Assembly: GCF_004791695.1 (NCBI RefSeq)
Contig: NZ_SRSO01000009.1
Location: forward strand, 82,211-146,210
Direction of reading: 5' to 3'
Source of the DNA: Flavivirga rizhaonensis
GTDB taxonomy: Bacteria > Bacteroidota > Bacteroidia > Flavobacteriales > Flavobacteriaceae
DNA length: 64,000 nt
This document shows, in pieces, positions 54,664 to 63,929 of this stretch. Position numbers and translations under genes: made by a program. Position 1 is the stretch's first letter; each line of letters opens with the position of its first letter. The notes beneath the pieces are model-generated. The model ran no database searches and had not been told where the DNA came from. It was given only the letters and a program-made list of their open reading frames with translations.

Positions 54664-55842
54664 CTAATAATTAAACGCTCCGAATTCAGATTTAATGGTA
54701 AGTTTTTTTGTTTTAGAAGCTTCTACTCTACCAATTATTTTAGCATCTACATGAAAAGATTTTGATATGGTAATAATATTTTCGGCAATTTCTGGAGATA
54801 CATATAATTCCATTCTATGTCCACAATTAAATACCTGATACATTTCTTTCCAATCGGTTTTAGATTGTTCTTGAATGAGCTTAAATAATGGTGGAATTGG
54901 AAACATATTGTCTTTTATGATATGAAACTGGTCTATAAAATGAAGAATTTTTGTTTGAGCACCTCCACTGCAATGAACCATACCATGAATCGTTTCACTA
55001 TTAAATTCTGATAATATTTTTTTAATAATTGGCGCGTATGTTCTAGTAGGAGACAATACCAATTTGCCTGCATCTATAGGCGAACCTTCAACATCATCAG
55101 TCAATTTCACTCCTCCAGAGTACACTAAATCTCTAGGAACAGATGCATCAAAACTTTCAGGATACTTTTCTACTAAATATTTACTAAAAACATCATGTCG
55201 AGCAGACGTTAAGCCATTACTTCCCATACCTCCATTATATGACTTCTCGTAAGTTGCCTGCCCAAAAGACTCTAAACCAACTATAACATCTCCAGCTTTA
55301 ATGTTTGCATTATCAATAACATCGTCTCGCTTCATTCTTGCAGTAACTGTAGAATCTACAATAATAGTTCTCACCAAATCACCAACATCTGCCGTTTCAC
55401 CACCTGTAGAATGAATGGTTACTCCAAATGATTTTAGATCTTCAAGTAATTCTTCGGTACCATTGATAATTGCTGAAAGTACTTCTCCTGGAATTAAATT
55501 CTTATTTCTTCCTATAGTTGAAGACAACATAATATTATCGGTTGCGCCAACACATAACAAATCATCGATATTCATTATTAAGGCATCTTGTGCAATGCCC
55601 TTCCAAACTGAAATATCTCCAGTTTCTTTCCAATACATATAAGCCAATGATGATTTTGTTCCAGCTCCATCTGCATGCATGATCAAACAATAATCATCAT
55701 CATTTGTTAAATAATCTGGTACAATTTTACAGAATGCCTTTGGAAACAATCCTTTATCTATATTTTTTATAGCATTATGTACATCTTCTTTTGATGCGGA
55801 AACCCCACGCTGTGCGTATCGTTTAGAAACTTCTTGACTCAT
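54664..55842 (-). CDS. purM: Phosphoribosylformylglycinamidine cyclo-ligase
   Basis: A 392-residue ATP-dependent enzyme that closes the imidazole ring to form AIR in purine synthesis. The N-terminal ATP-binding region has MHADGAGTKSSLAYMYW, MNIDDLLCVGA and TGGETADVGDLVRT. VIVGLESFGQATYEKSYNGG and the C-terminal FNCGHRMELYV complete the PurM fold. Bacteroidota carry a longer form than the E. coli enzyme, which this matches. Separated from prfA-pyrF by about 6.7 kb of unrelated genes. Confidence 0.94.
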   Translation of the reverse strand: MSQEVSKRYAQRGVSASKEDVHNAIKNIDKGLFPKAFCKIVPDYLTNDDDYCLIMHADGAGTKSSLAYMYWKETGDISVWKGIAQDALIMNIDDLLCVGATDNIMLSSTIGRNKNLIPGEVLSAIINGTEELLEDLKSFGVTIHSTGGETADVGDLVRTIIVDSTVTARMKRDDVIDNANIKAGDVIVGLESFGQATYEKSYNGGMGSNGLTSARHDVFSKYLVEKYPESFDASVPRDLVYSGGVKLTDDVEGSPIDAGKLVLSPTRTYAPIIKKILSEFNSETIHGMVHCSGGAQTKILHFIDQFHIIKDNMFPIPPLFKLIQEQSKTDWKEMYQVFNCGHRMELYVSPEIAENIITISKSFHVDAKIIGRVEASKTKKLTIKSEFGAFNY

Positions 55843-55977
55843 AATATTTTATTGTGGTGCAAAAGTAAAGGAATATTTTAAAACTAACCATCCTTAACAT
55901 AAGGTACTTTTAATTCGTTTTGTTAAATTCTAGTAAGCAGGCTTGTATCGGTAATAAGCTTCATACATTATTATAGG

Positions 55978-56703
55978 CTATTTGTATTCTGCTATTATTG
56001 TTTGCATTCTATTTATTGTCTCATTAAAAACAATTTTCATTCCTCTTTTCTCAATAAATTCTATAATCTCATTTGTTGTAATTCTTACTTTGTTATAGGA
56101 ACTTACTTTTTGATGCCATCCAGTTTCAGTTTTCTCATAAAGTAAATCAGTAACCTTGACTTTTTCAGTTTCATATTCGAGCATGCAGGTTAAAATTCGT
56201 TCATCATCACTTTTTACAGGAATAAATCTTTGTTCATTCTTTAGTTCATTTGTATAATCTCTAAATGATAAGATTAATTTTCCGTTTTTAATCAGTGCGG
56301 ATTTACAGTCTACAATTAGCTTTTCAATCGCTTCTTTATTATCTAAATGTGCTATTGTATCTCCGCAACAAACAATCAATTCGGGATTTAATTTACTAAA
56401 TTCTTTTACATTACAAATGTCGGTTTGAATGGTTTCGATTGATTGTCCATGACTATTTGATTTCAGCTCATCCAGTAGTTTTTTATTAAAATCAATTGCA
56501 GTTACAGTAAAACCCAAATTTGTTAGAGCCACACTTTGAATACCGTGTCCTGCTCCTAAGTCTATTGCTGTTTTTGATTTGGTTGGATATATTCTGTTTT
56601 GTTTTAAGAAACTTTGAAAGTCTAACTGTTTTTGCTCAAAATCTCCAATCATCCAGGAATAAAAATTGGCAAGATGGTTTTCGTAGTGCTGTTTAGTTTT
56701 CAT
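55978..56703 (-). CDS. Class I SAM-dependent methyltransferase
   Basis: A 241-residue methyltransferase. Motif I is KTAIDLGAGHGIQSVALTNL, motif II VTAIDFNKKLLDEL, and the motif IV region ELIVCCGDTIAHLDNKEA is followed by NGKLILSFRDYTNEL. No further domain identifies the acceptor, so small molecule or protein are both possible. It lies 20 bases after glnN on the same strand, so it may be co-transcribed with it. Confidence 0.85.
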   Translation of the reverse strand: MKTKQHYENHLANFYSWMIGDFEQKQLDFQSFLKQNRIYPTKSKTAIDLGAGHGIQSVALTNLGFTVTAIDFNKKLLDELKSNSHGQSIETIQTDICNVKEFSKLNPELIVCCGDTIAHLDNKEAIEKLIVDCKSALIKNGKLILSFRDYTNELKNEQRFIPVKSDDERILTCMLEYETEKVKVTDLLYEKTETGWHQKVSSYNKVRITTNEIIEFIEKRGMKIVFNETINRMQTIIAEYK

Positions 56704-56723
56704 AGGTTACTTTCAATGATTCC

Positions 56724-58910
56724 CTACCTTGTAAATAACAATTCCCGATATTTTGTTAACGGCCAAATCTCATCATCAACCAACAATTCTAATTTATCAC
56801 AATGATAACGAACATCATCAAATAAAGGCTTCACTTGATTACAGTATGCTAATGCCTTCTTTTCAATATCTTCGAATGCGTTCGCCTTTTTGCGTTCATT
56901 TATCATCTTCGTAACATTTACATTAATGCACTCTATATGACTGGAAATTTCTTCAATTAAATTAATCTGTTCTTTAGAAACCGAATTAAATTTTTTATCA
57001 AATATTTCTTTTAATCCTCTAACATTTTCAATTAAAACATTTTGATATTTAACGGCTGTCGGTACAATATGATTTCGAGCTATATCCCCCAATACACGGC
57101 TTTCTATTTGAATATGCATAATATAAGCTTCAACTTCTATCTCATAACGAGCTTCAGTTTCAACCCTACTCATAACATTCATTTCTTCAAATAATGAAAT
57201 GGTTTCTTTAGAAATTTTAGCTTTTAAAGCTTCTGGTGTTGTTTTATTATTGCTTAACCCTCTTTTCTTGGCTTCTTCTTCCCATTCCTTTCCATAACCA
57301 TTTCCTTCAAATAAAATACTTTTAGTAGATTTAATATACTCTCTTAATACATTAAATATAGCTTCGTCTTTCTTTAAATCTTTCTTATCGATTAATTTAT
57401 CGACTTCAATTTTAAAATCTTTTAATTGTTTGGCTACTATGGTATTTAAAATAGTCATCGGGTTCCCACAATTTGCAGTAGACCCTACAGCTCTAAACTC
57501 AAATTTATTCCCTGTAAATGCGAAAGGAGACGTTCTATTTCTATCTGTATTATCGAGTAAAACATCTGGTATTTTACCAACCACATTAAGCTTAAGTTCT
57601 GTTTTTTCCTGAGGTGAAAGTTTTCCTTTGGTCACGCCTTCTAACTCCTCTAAAACTTTGGTTAACTGTTCTCCAATAAATACTGAGATTATAGCTGGTG
57701 GTGCTTCATTAGCTCCTAACCTATGATCATTACTAGCCGATGCTATCGCTGCTCTTAATAGCGCTTCATGTTCATGAACCGCCTTAATTGTATTAATGAA
57801 AAATGTTAGAAATTGAAGATTACTCATTGGTGTTTTTCCTGTACTCAATAAATTAACACCAGTGTCTGTAGAAAGTGACCAGTTATTATGCTTACCAGAA
57901 CCATTAATACCTTCAAAAGGCTTTTCATGTAATAGTACTTTAAAATTATGCCGTGCAGCAACACGTCCCATAATATCCATTAAAAGCGAATTATGATCTA
58001 CCGCCAAATTAGCTTCTTCGTAAATTGGAGCTAATTCAAATTGATTAGGTGCTACTTCATTATGTCTGGTCTTTACAGGAATTCCTAAAAGCATACATTC
58101 TGTTTCCAGTTCGCGCATAAAATTCAACGCTCTATTAGGAATGGATCCAAAATAATGATCGTCTAATTGTTGTCCTTTGGCAGGGGAATGCCCTAATAAT
58201 GTTCTCCCTGTTAAGGAAATATCCGGACGACTTGCCGCCAACATTTTATCTACTAAAAAGTACTCTTGTTCCCATCCCAAAGAGGATGACACTTTCTTTA
58301 CATTTTTATCAAAATATTTACAAACTGCTGTTGCAGCATCATCTACTGCATGTAGTGCTCGCAATAAAGGCGTTTTATAATCTAATGCTTCTCCGGTATA
58401 AGCTACAAATATGGTTGGAATACATAAGGTGGTGCCATATATAAAAGCTGGTGATGTTGGATCCCATGCTGTATATCCTCTAGCTTCAAAGGTATTTCTA
58501 ATACCTCCACTAGGAAAGCTGGAAGCGTCTGGTTCTTGTTGTACTAACTGACTGCCTCCAAATTTTTCAACAGCCATACCTTCTCCAATAGTTTCAAAAA
58601 ATGCGTCGTGCTTTTCTGCTGTAGATCCAGTTAGTGGTTGAAACCAATGCGTATAATGGGTAACGCCTTTTGATAATGCCCAATCTTTCATAGAAGATGC
58701 CACTTGATCTGCTATACTCCTATCTATTTTTTTACCATATTGAATAGCATTAGTAACACCTATAAAAGCGTCTTTTGTTAAGTATTGACGCATGGTGTTT
58801 TCATTAAATACGTTTTTTCCAAACAGGTCTGACCTACGCTCTTTTTCTTCTACTGTAACCGGTTTATAAGCGAGAGACTCTTTGATGGCATGAAATCTTA
58901 ATGTTGACAT
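56724..58910 (-). CDS. glnN: Type III glutamine synthetase
   Basis: A 728-residue glutamine synthetase of the large GSIII class (dodecameric), which forms glutamine from glutamate, ammonia and ATP. The N-terminal FGKNVFNENTMRQYLTKDAF, SSSLGWEQEYFLVDK (Glu metal ligands), VAPNQFELAPIYEEAN, EKPFEGINGSGKHNNWSL and RNRTSPFAFTGNKFEFRAVG are the expected catalytic blocks; a long C-terminal coiled part (after about 530) is specific to GSIII. Divergent from a second, type II-like gene. Confidence 0.95.
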   Translation of the reverse strand: MSTLRFHAIKESLAYKPVTVEEKERRSDLFGKNVFNENTMRQYLTKDAFIGVTNAIQYGKKIDRSIADQVASSMKDWALSKGVTHYTHWFQPLTGSTAEKHDAFFETIGEGMAVEKFGGSQLVQQEPDASSFPSGGIRNTFEARGYTAWDPTSPAFIYGTTLCIPTIFVAYTGEALDYKTPLLRALHAVDDAATAVCKYFDKNVKKVSSSLGWEQEYFLVDKMLAASRPDISLTGRTLLGHSPAKGQQLDDHYFGSIPNRALNFMRELETECMLLGIPVKTRHNEVAPNQFELAPIYEEANLAVDHNSLLMDIMGRVAARHNFKVLLHEKPFEGINGSGKHNNWSLSTDTGVNLLSTGKTPMSNLQFLTFFINTIKAVHEHEALLRAAIASASNDHRLGANEAPPAIISVFIGEQLTKVLEELEGVTKGKLSPQEKTELKLNVVGKIPDVLLDNTDRNRTSPFAFTGNKFEFRAVGSTANCGNPMTILNTIVAKQLKDFKIEVDKLIDKKDLKKDEAIFNVLREYIKSTKSILFEGNGYGKEWEEEAKKRGLSNNKTTPEALKAKISKETISLFEEMNVMSRVETEARYEIEVEAYIMHIQIESRVLGDIARNHIVPTAVKYQNVLIENVRGLKEIFDKKFNSVSKEQINLIEEISSHIECINVNVTKMINERKKANAFEDIEKKALAYCNQVKPLFDDVRYHCDKLELLVDDEIWPLTKYRELLFTR

Positions 58911-59141
58911 TTTTAGAAAATTTGTTAGATTTAATAATGACTATAATATTATTGCAAAAATAAGTAGCAAAAACAATAAAAACATAAAAAGTCAAAAGTT
59001 TATTGTTGACATTTTTACAATTTTCATATAAAAAAATACTCTTTTTTTAAAATAAACCTTAAAATAATGGGGGATAAATAAAAATAACTAATACTTACAC
59101 TAAAATACCCCCTATAAATTTAAAGTATTTATATAATAATT

Positions 59142-59149
59142 TATATTTG
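59142..59149 (+). promoter_or_regulatory. Probable -7 promoter box of glnA
   Basis: TATATTTG, exact TANNTTTG match, 37 bases before ATG 59187. The AT-rich 276-base gap (58911-59186) is shared with the divergent glnN; no NtrC-type or TnrA-type operator was recognised. Confidence 0.4.
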
Positions 59150-59186
59150 TGAATATTATTAAAATTTCACTCATAAAATATTCATT

Positions 59187-60203
59187 ATGGCAAAAATTAA
59201 ATTAGAATATCTTTGGTTAGATGGTTACAAGCCAACTCAAAACTTGAGAAGTAAAACTAAGGTAGAAGAGCATGAAAACTTTCAAGGAACATTAGAAGAA
59301 ATAGGAAACTGGTCTTTTGATGGTTCATCAACACAACAAGCTGAAGGAGGATCTTCAGACTGTTTATTAAAACCTGTTGCGATATACCCAGATCCTGCTC
59401 GTATTAATGGATATTTAGTAATGACTGAAGTTTTAAATGCTGATGGTACACCCCACGAATCTAACGGAAGAGCTGGCATTGATGATGGCGATAATGATTT
59501 CTGGTTTGGATTTGAGCAAGAATACTTTATCATGGATACGCATACTCAACTACCTTTAGGATTCCCAATTGGAGGCTATCCTGGACCACAAGGTATGTAC
59601 TACTGCTCTGTTGGCGGAAAGAACACACACGGTAGAGACTTTGTAGAAGAGCATGCAAACTTATGTATTGAAGCTGGTTTAAACTTTGAAGGTATTAACC
59701 AAGAAGTTGCTAGTGGACAATGGGAATTCCAATTATTTGCTAAAGGCGCTAAAAAAGCTGGTGATGAAATTTGGATTGCTAGATATTTACTAGACAGATT
59801 AACTGAAAAATACGGATACTATATTGACTATCATCCAAAACCAATAAAAGGTGACTGGAATGGCTCTGGTATGCACGCAAACTTCTCTAACACAACTTTA
59901 AGAACTTGTGGTTCTCAAGAAGTTTATGAGAAAATATGTGAAGCGTTCAGACCTGTTACTAAAGAACACATTTCAATATATGGTGAATTTAACGATCAAC
60001 GCTTAACAGGTTTACACGAAACGGCATCAATAACTGACTTTAGTTATGGTATTTCTGACCGTGGAGCGTCTATTAGAATTCCAATTATTACAGTTGAAAA
60101 AGGCTGGAAAGGTTATTTAGAAGACAGACGTCCTGCATCAAACGCAGATCCATACAAAGTAGCTGGTAGAATTATTAAGACTGTTAAATCCGCTAACATC
60201 TAA
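59187..60203 (+). CDS. glnA: Type II (eukaryote-like) glutamine synthetase
   Basis: A 338-residue glutamine synthetase. KIKLEYLWLDGYKPTQNLRS at the beta-grasp, GNWSFDGSSTQQAEGGSSDC, FGFEQEYFIMD, NGSGMHANFSNT and ISDRGASIRIPI are the GSII blocks; length near 340 is that of the decameric GSII class, not the 470 of GSI. There is no adenylylation loop tyrosine region. Paired back to back with glnN. Ends in a strong terminator. Confidence 0.95.
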   Translation: MAKIKLEYLWLDGYKPTQNLRSKTKVEEHENFQGTLEEIGNWSFDGSSTQQAEGGSSDCLLKPVAIYPDPARINGYLVMTEVLNADGTPHESNGRAGIDDGDNDFWFGFEQEYFIMDTHTQLPLGFPIGGYPGPQGMYYCSVGGKNTHGRDFVEEHANLCIEAGLNFEGINQEVASGQWEFQLFAKGAKKAGDEIWIARYLLDRLTEKYGYYIDYHPKPIKGDWNGSGMHANFSNTTLRTCGSQEVYEKICEAFRPVTKEHISIYGEFNDQRLTGLHETASITDFSYGISDRGASIRIPIITVEKGWKGYLEDRRPASNADPYKVAGRIIKTVKSANI

Positions 60204-60227
60204 TAATACTAGTTTTGTTCATAACAT

Positions 60228-60262
60228 AAAAAAGGGCTTGCAAAAATTGCAAGCCCTTTTTT
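60228..60262. terminator. Bidirectional intrinsic terminator
   Basis: AAAAAAGGGCTTGCAA / TTGCAAGCCCTTTTTT stem with AAA loop between converging glnA and the calcium/sodium antiporter gene. Confidence 0.9.
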
Positions 60263-60284
60263 ATGCGTTTAAATGTACTTTTAA

Positions 60285-61229
60285 TTATCCTCTGGTAAAT
60301 ATTAAGAACATAAATGCTCCATAAGCAAACACCAAAAAGAATCCCTTGGCTCTGCTTATTTGTAATTTCTTTGGTAAAAATATTATTGGTATTAAAATAA
60401 AACTAAAGCCTAGCATCCAAAAAATATCATGGGACAATATTTGAGGCTCTGTAACTGTAATAGGTTTTATTATAGCTGTTAAACCTAAAACCGATGCTAT
60501 ATTAAAAATATTAGAACCTATTAAATTACCTAAAGAAATAGCTTTTTCATGCTTAGCTGCAGCGATGACCGATGCCGCTAATTCTGGCACACTAGTCCCT
60601 ATAGCTATTAGAGAAACTCCTATTACCGCCTCACTAACACCTACCGAGCGTGCAATTTCTTTTGATCCTTCCACTAACCATTCACTTCCAAAATATAAAG
60701 CCGTTGCCCCAATAGCCAACCAAAGAATTATTTTAAAATTAGAAACAACAGCTAAAGCATCATCAACTTCTTCTATACTAGTATCTTTCTTTCCCTTCTT
60801 TATCAATGCATATAAAAAGAGAATAAGACCTATGAATAAAATGCCACCTTCTATAGCTGTAAGAACATTATCATTTTTAAGAAAATAATAAAGTACTATT
60901 GAGAAAACCATCATAACGGGCCAATTAAGCTTGTAAAAAGACTTATCAACTGCTATTGCCCCTACCATTGCTGTAACTCCCAGTACTAAACCAATATTAG
61001 CAATGTTAGAACCTACAACATTATTAATTGCTATGGCTGGAGACCCCGATAATGCTGCTTGTACACTAACTAATAGTTCCGGTGCCGAAGTTGCAAAAGA
61101 TACCACCGTCATACCAATAACCATTTTAGATATACTAAACTTAAAAGACAATGCTACAGACGAACGGACAAGAAACTCCCCTCCTATTACTAACAATGCA
61201 AAACCAAGGATGACCCAAAGTAAACTCAT
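60285..61229 (-). CDS. CaCA family calcium/sodium antiporter
   Basis: A 314-residue, ten-helix cation/Ca2+ exchanger, YrbG type. Two alpha repeats are clear: FATSAPELLVSVQAAL with GSNIANIGLVLG, and GTSVPELAASVIAAAK with GSNIFNIASVLG. The acidic residue in each repeat is the ion ligand. Located in the inner membrane; exports calcium. It is divergent from the BlaI-like gene. Confidence 0.92.
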   Translation of the reverse strand: MSLLWVILGFALLVIGGEFLVRSSVALSFKFSISKMVIGMTVVSFATSAPELLVSVQAALSGSPAIAINNVVGSNIANIGLVLGVTAMVGAIAVDKSFYKLNWPVMMVFSIVLYYFLKNDNVLTAIEGGILFIGLILFLYALIKKGKKDTSIEEVDDALAVVSNFKIILWLAIGATALYFGSEWLVEGSKEIARSVGVSEAVIGVSLIAIGTSVPELAASVIAAAKHEKAISLGNLIGSNIFNIASVLGLTAIIKPITVTEPQILSHDIFWMLGFSFILIPIIFLPKKLQISRAKGFFLVFAYGAFMFLIFTRG

Positions 61230-61313
61230 AAAAATATTTTTTGCGAAGATAGTGCAAATGATAGCGAAAAACTGAAAGTAAAAAGTGAAAAATTTGTTTT
61301 TAAAACTTAAAAT

Positions 61314-61364
61314 ATAGTTAAATAACTATTTATTTAGTTGTATAACTATAAAAATAGTTATACA
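61314..61364. promoter_or_regulatory. Probable BlaI operator (two dyads)
   Basis: Dyad 1 is ATAGTTA-AA-TAACTAT (61314-61329). Dyad 2 has perfect 11-base arms TGTATAACTAT and ATAGTTATACA around AAAA (61339-61364). Both share the TAACTAT half-site, and dyad 2 starts and ends with TGTA/TACA like known BlaI/MecI operators. They lie just ahead of the blaI-like gene, inside its promoter. Confidence 0.72.
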
Positions 61365-61368
61365 TTTG
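61338..61368 (+). promoter_or_regulatory. Promoter of the BlaI/M56 operon overlapping its operator
   Basis: TTG (61338-61340) and TACATTTG (61361-61368) are separated by 20 bases, an exact Flavobacterium promoter. The whole spacer is operator dyad 2, so repressor binding should block RNA polymerase. A leader of about 90 bases follows, with a hairpin ATTTCCT / AGGAAAT at 61431-61450 ahead of the ATG. Confidence 0.65.
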
Positions 61369-61467
61369 TTTAGTGTTGAGATTTATACAAAAAATAAATT
61401 GGAAAGCTAAATAAGTAACGAAATAATAAGATTTCCTCGAAGAAGGAAATGAAAAACATAGTAATCA

Positions 61468-61827
61468 ATGGAAAAATTAACAAATAAGGAAGAAGAAATC
61501 ATGCATATTTTATGGAGGCTGGAAAAAGCTTTTGTTAAAGATGTGCTTGCTGAAATAAAAAACGATAAACCACATTATAATACACTTTCTACCATTATAA
61601 GAAATTTAGAAGAAAAAGGATATGTCTCCTACAATGCCTATGGTAAAACGCATCAATACTACCCTATTATTAGCAAAGAGGATTACAAGAAAAAGTTTAT
61701 GAATTTAGCTATAGGTAATTATTTTAACAATTCTTATAAAAATATGGTATCATTTTTTGCCAAGGAAGAAAAAATCAGTGTTGAAGAACTAAAAGAGATT
61801 ATCGAACTCATTGAAAAAAACAAATAG
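61468..61827 (+). CDS. BlaI/MecI/CopY family transcriptional repressor
   Basis: A 119-residue winged-helix repressor. MEKLTNKEEEIMHILWRLEK, then DKPHYNTLSTIIRNLEEKGY and the wing SYNAYGKTHQYYPIISKEDY are the family N-terminal domain; the C-terminal helices dimerise. Such repressors are usually inactivated by the partner M56 peptidase. Its own promoter carries matching dyads, so it is probably autoregulated. Two bases separate it from the M56 gene. Confidence 0.93.
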   Translation: MEKLTNKEEEIMHILWRLEKAFVKDVLAEIKNDKPHYNTLSTIIRNLEEKGYVSYNAYGKTHQYYPIISKEDYKKKFMNLAIGNYFNNSYKNMVSFFAKEEKISVEELKEIIELIEKNK

Positions 61828-61829
61828 TT

Positions 61830-63878
61830 ATGGAATATTTACTAAAAGCTAGTTCTCTAATTGCTATTTTCTATTTTATTTATAAAGTTTTTTTGCAACA
61901 TGATACTTTTTTCCAATCTAATAGAGGCTTTCTTCTTTTAGGTTTAATAAGCTCATTTATTATTCCTCTTTTCGTGATTCCTGTTTATATTGAATATGTT
62001 CCTACCGTAATAGAAAATTATAGTTTAGATAACGCCTTTCCTACAGTTAAAAATATAGAAGAGCCTTTTAATATATTAGATTACCTTCCTATTGTATATT
62101 TATCAGGTATTCTCTTCTTTTTTTGCCGTTTTATCATACAGCTGGTCTCATTATTTAGATTAATTTTCAAAAACAAAAGTGAAAAGCTAGGTGTTTATAA
62201 ATTTGTAAACGTTAATACTGAGGTGTCTCCATTTTCATTTTTTAATTGGATCGTTTATAATCTAAATCAATTTACAAAAACAGAATTAGATCAAATTATT
62301 ACTCACGAAAAAGTACATGTAAGGCAGTATCATTCTATAGATATCTTACTAACACAACTCTCTTGTATTGTACTATGGTTTAATCCACTTATATGGCTTT
62401 ATAGCAAAGATATAAAGCAAAATTTAGAGTTTATAGCAGACCAAAAAGCGCAGTATAAATTCAACTGCAAAAAAAGTTATCAAACAACATTATTAAAAAC
62501 AAGTATACCATCTAATCAAATGGTTTTAAGCAACAATTTTTATAATTCATTAATCAAAAAACGAATCATTATGTTACACAAATCAAAATCCAAAAAAATC
62601 AATTTAATAAAGTATGTATTAGTAATTCCTTTACTGGTCCTATTTTTAATGAGTTTTAATACTGAGGAAATATATAGAGAGAATTCGGTTTTAAATTCAG
62701 AAAATGTAAATTCAATAAATCAAGAAGTTACGGATGAAAATGATATTGAAAAATTCTTAATTTATAATAATTTTACTGATGAAAAACTCAAATCCTTTAA
62801 AGCCGAACTTAAGAGTAAAGGTTATGATTTTAAATTAAAAAGTATAAAAAGAAAGACAAATAACTTAATTACCACAATAGATTTTACAATTAGTAAAAAT
62901 GGCATTGATGCTACCTATAGAATAGCTTCGGGAGTACCTGTAAAAACCATTGTTATAGAGTATTCTAAAAACAAAAAAAAATTTAGTATTAATACATTAG
63001 ATTTTCTAGAAGATGAAAAAAGAAATGTGAACAATCCAGATTTGATCGAGATTATAATTGATAAGAATACGACTATATCCGAATTAGTGAACAAAAAAAG
63101 ATTTCTAAAAGAGAAATACAACATCATTTTTAATTTTAAAATATTTGAGCAAAATTCCGATGGAATCGCCATATATTCTTATGAAATAGGTAAAAAAGGC
63201 ACTTTACATAGTACCACCACCACCAGTGTGGACAATCCCATGATTATTAAATATAATCCTAAAACTAACTCAATAACCCGCCAAGGAATTAATAAAAATG
63301 GCGATCCTACATACGGGACAGTAAGTTATCTTGACAATCAAAAAAAATTTATTATTAAGAGTGATTATAGTGATAAAAGTTTAGAAAGTGCTTCAAAAAG
63401 ACTAAAAGAAAAAGGCATTACTGTCAAATTTAGTGACGTAAAACGTAACAACCAAGGTGACATTATTTCAATTAAGGTTAACGCTAAATCGGAGTATGGG
63501 AATGTTAATTATAATCAGGACTCCAGAGAACCAATACCTCCAATAGCCATATCGTATTACGGCAACGGAAAAAGACTTGGCCTTGCTCCATTTAAAAAAG
63601 ATATACATAAAATGTCTAAAAAAAACAAAACTTCCGTAGTTTCTGAAAGCATATCAAACACTAATTATAAACCTGATATTATTGAAAAACTAATAAGGGA
63701 ATCAAAAGGTAAATCTATATATATTCTAGATGAAAAAAAAATTACCGAAAAAGAATTAAGATCAATAGATGAAAAAAAAATAAGTAGTATTAAAATTTTA
63801 AAAGGTGAATCTGCTACCAAAAAATATGGCGACAAAGGAAAAAATGGTGTTGTAGAAATTACCACTAAAAAAGACTAA
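61830..63878 (+). CDS. BlaR1-like M56 peptidase with repeat-rich C-terminal part and TonB-plug-like tail
   Basis: A 682-residue membrane protein. Helices at about 7-25, 32-52, 85-108 and 268-284 frame the M56 domain; its zinc motif H159-E-K-V-H163 lies in ITHEKVHVRQYHSID, and NLEFIADQKAQYKFNCKKSY follows with the third ligand. The region after about 285 should be periplasmic. It has two similar segments (FTDEKLKSFKAELKSKGYDF and YSDKSLESASKRLKEKGITV), each followed by a strand pair. It ends with ILKGESATKKYGDKGKNGVV-EITT, which resembles a TonB-dependent receptor plug. No beta-lactam-binding domain, so the signal is unknown. Confidence 0.88.
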   Translation: MEYLLKASSLIAIFYFIYKVFLQHDTFFQSNRGFLLLGLISSFIIPLFVIPVYIEYVPTVIENYSLDNAFPTVKNIEEPFNILDYLPIVYLSGILFFFCRFIIQLVSLFRLIFKNKSEKLGVYKFVNVNTEVSPFSFFNWIVYNLNQFTKTELDQIITHEKVHVRQYHSIDILLTQLSCIVLWFNPLIWLYSKDIKQNLEFIADQKAQYKFNCKKSYQTTLLKTSIPSNQMVLSNNFYNSLIKKRIIMLHKSKSKKINLIKYVLVIPLLVLFLMSFNTEEIYRENSVLNSENVNSINQEVTDENDIEKFLIYNNFTDEKLKSFKAELKSKGYDFKLKSIKRKTNNLITTIDFTISKNGIDATYRIASGVPVKTIVIEYSKNKKKFSINTLDFLEDEKRNVNNPDLIEIIIDKNTTISELVNKKRFLKEKYNIIFNFKIFEQNSDGIAIYSYEIGKKGTLHSTTTTSVDNPMIIKYNPKTNSITRQGINKNGDPTYGTVSYLDNQKKFIIKSDYSDKSLESASKRLKEKGITVKFSDVKRNNQGDIISIKVNAKSEYGNVNYNQDSREPIPPIAISYYGNGKRLGLAPFKKDIHKMSKKNKTSVVSESISNTNYKPDIIEKLIRESKGKSIYILDEKKITEKELRSIDEKKISSIKILKGESATKKYGDKGKNGVVEITTKKD

Positions 63879-63883
63879 ACCAC

Positions 63884-63929
63884 TATGGACTTAAAGTCCA
63901 TAGGTTTGGGCTGGTGACTTAAAGTCACC
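63884..63929. repeat. Pair of short palindromes at the right end
   Basis: TATGGACTT-A-AAGTCCATA (63884-63902) and GGTGACTT-A-AAGTCACC (63913-63929) share the ACTTAAAGT core and follow the M56 stop. They resemble the hairpins that flank IS200-like or REP-type elements. The next 70 bases show a reverse-strand frame ending IEDLMMVMEQIS near 63950, perhaps the tail of a gene outside the window. Confidence 0.45.
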
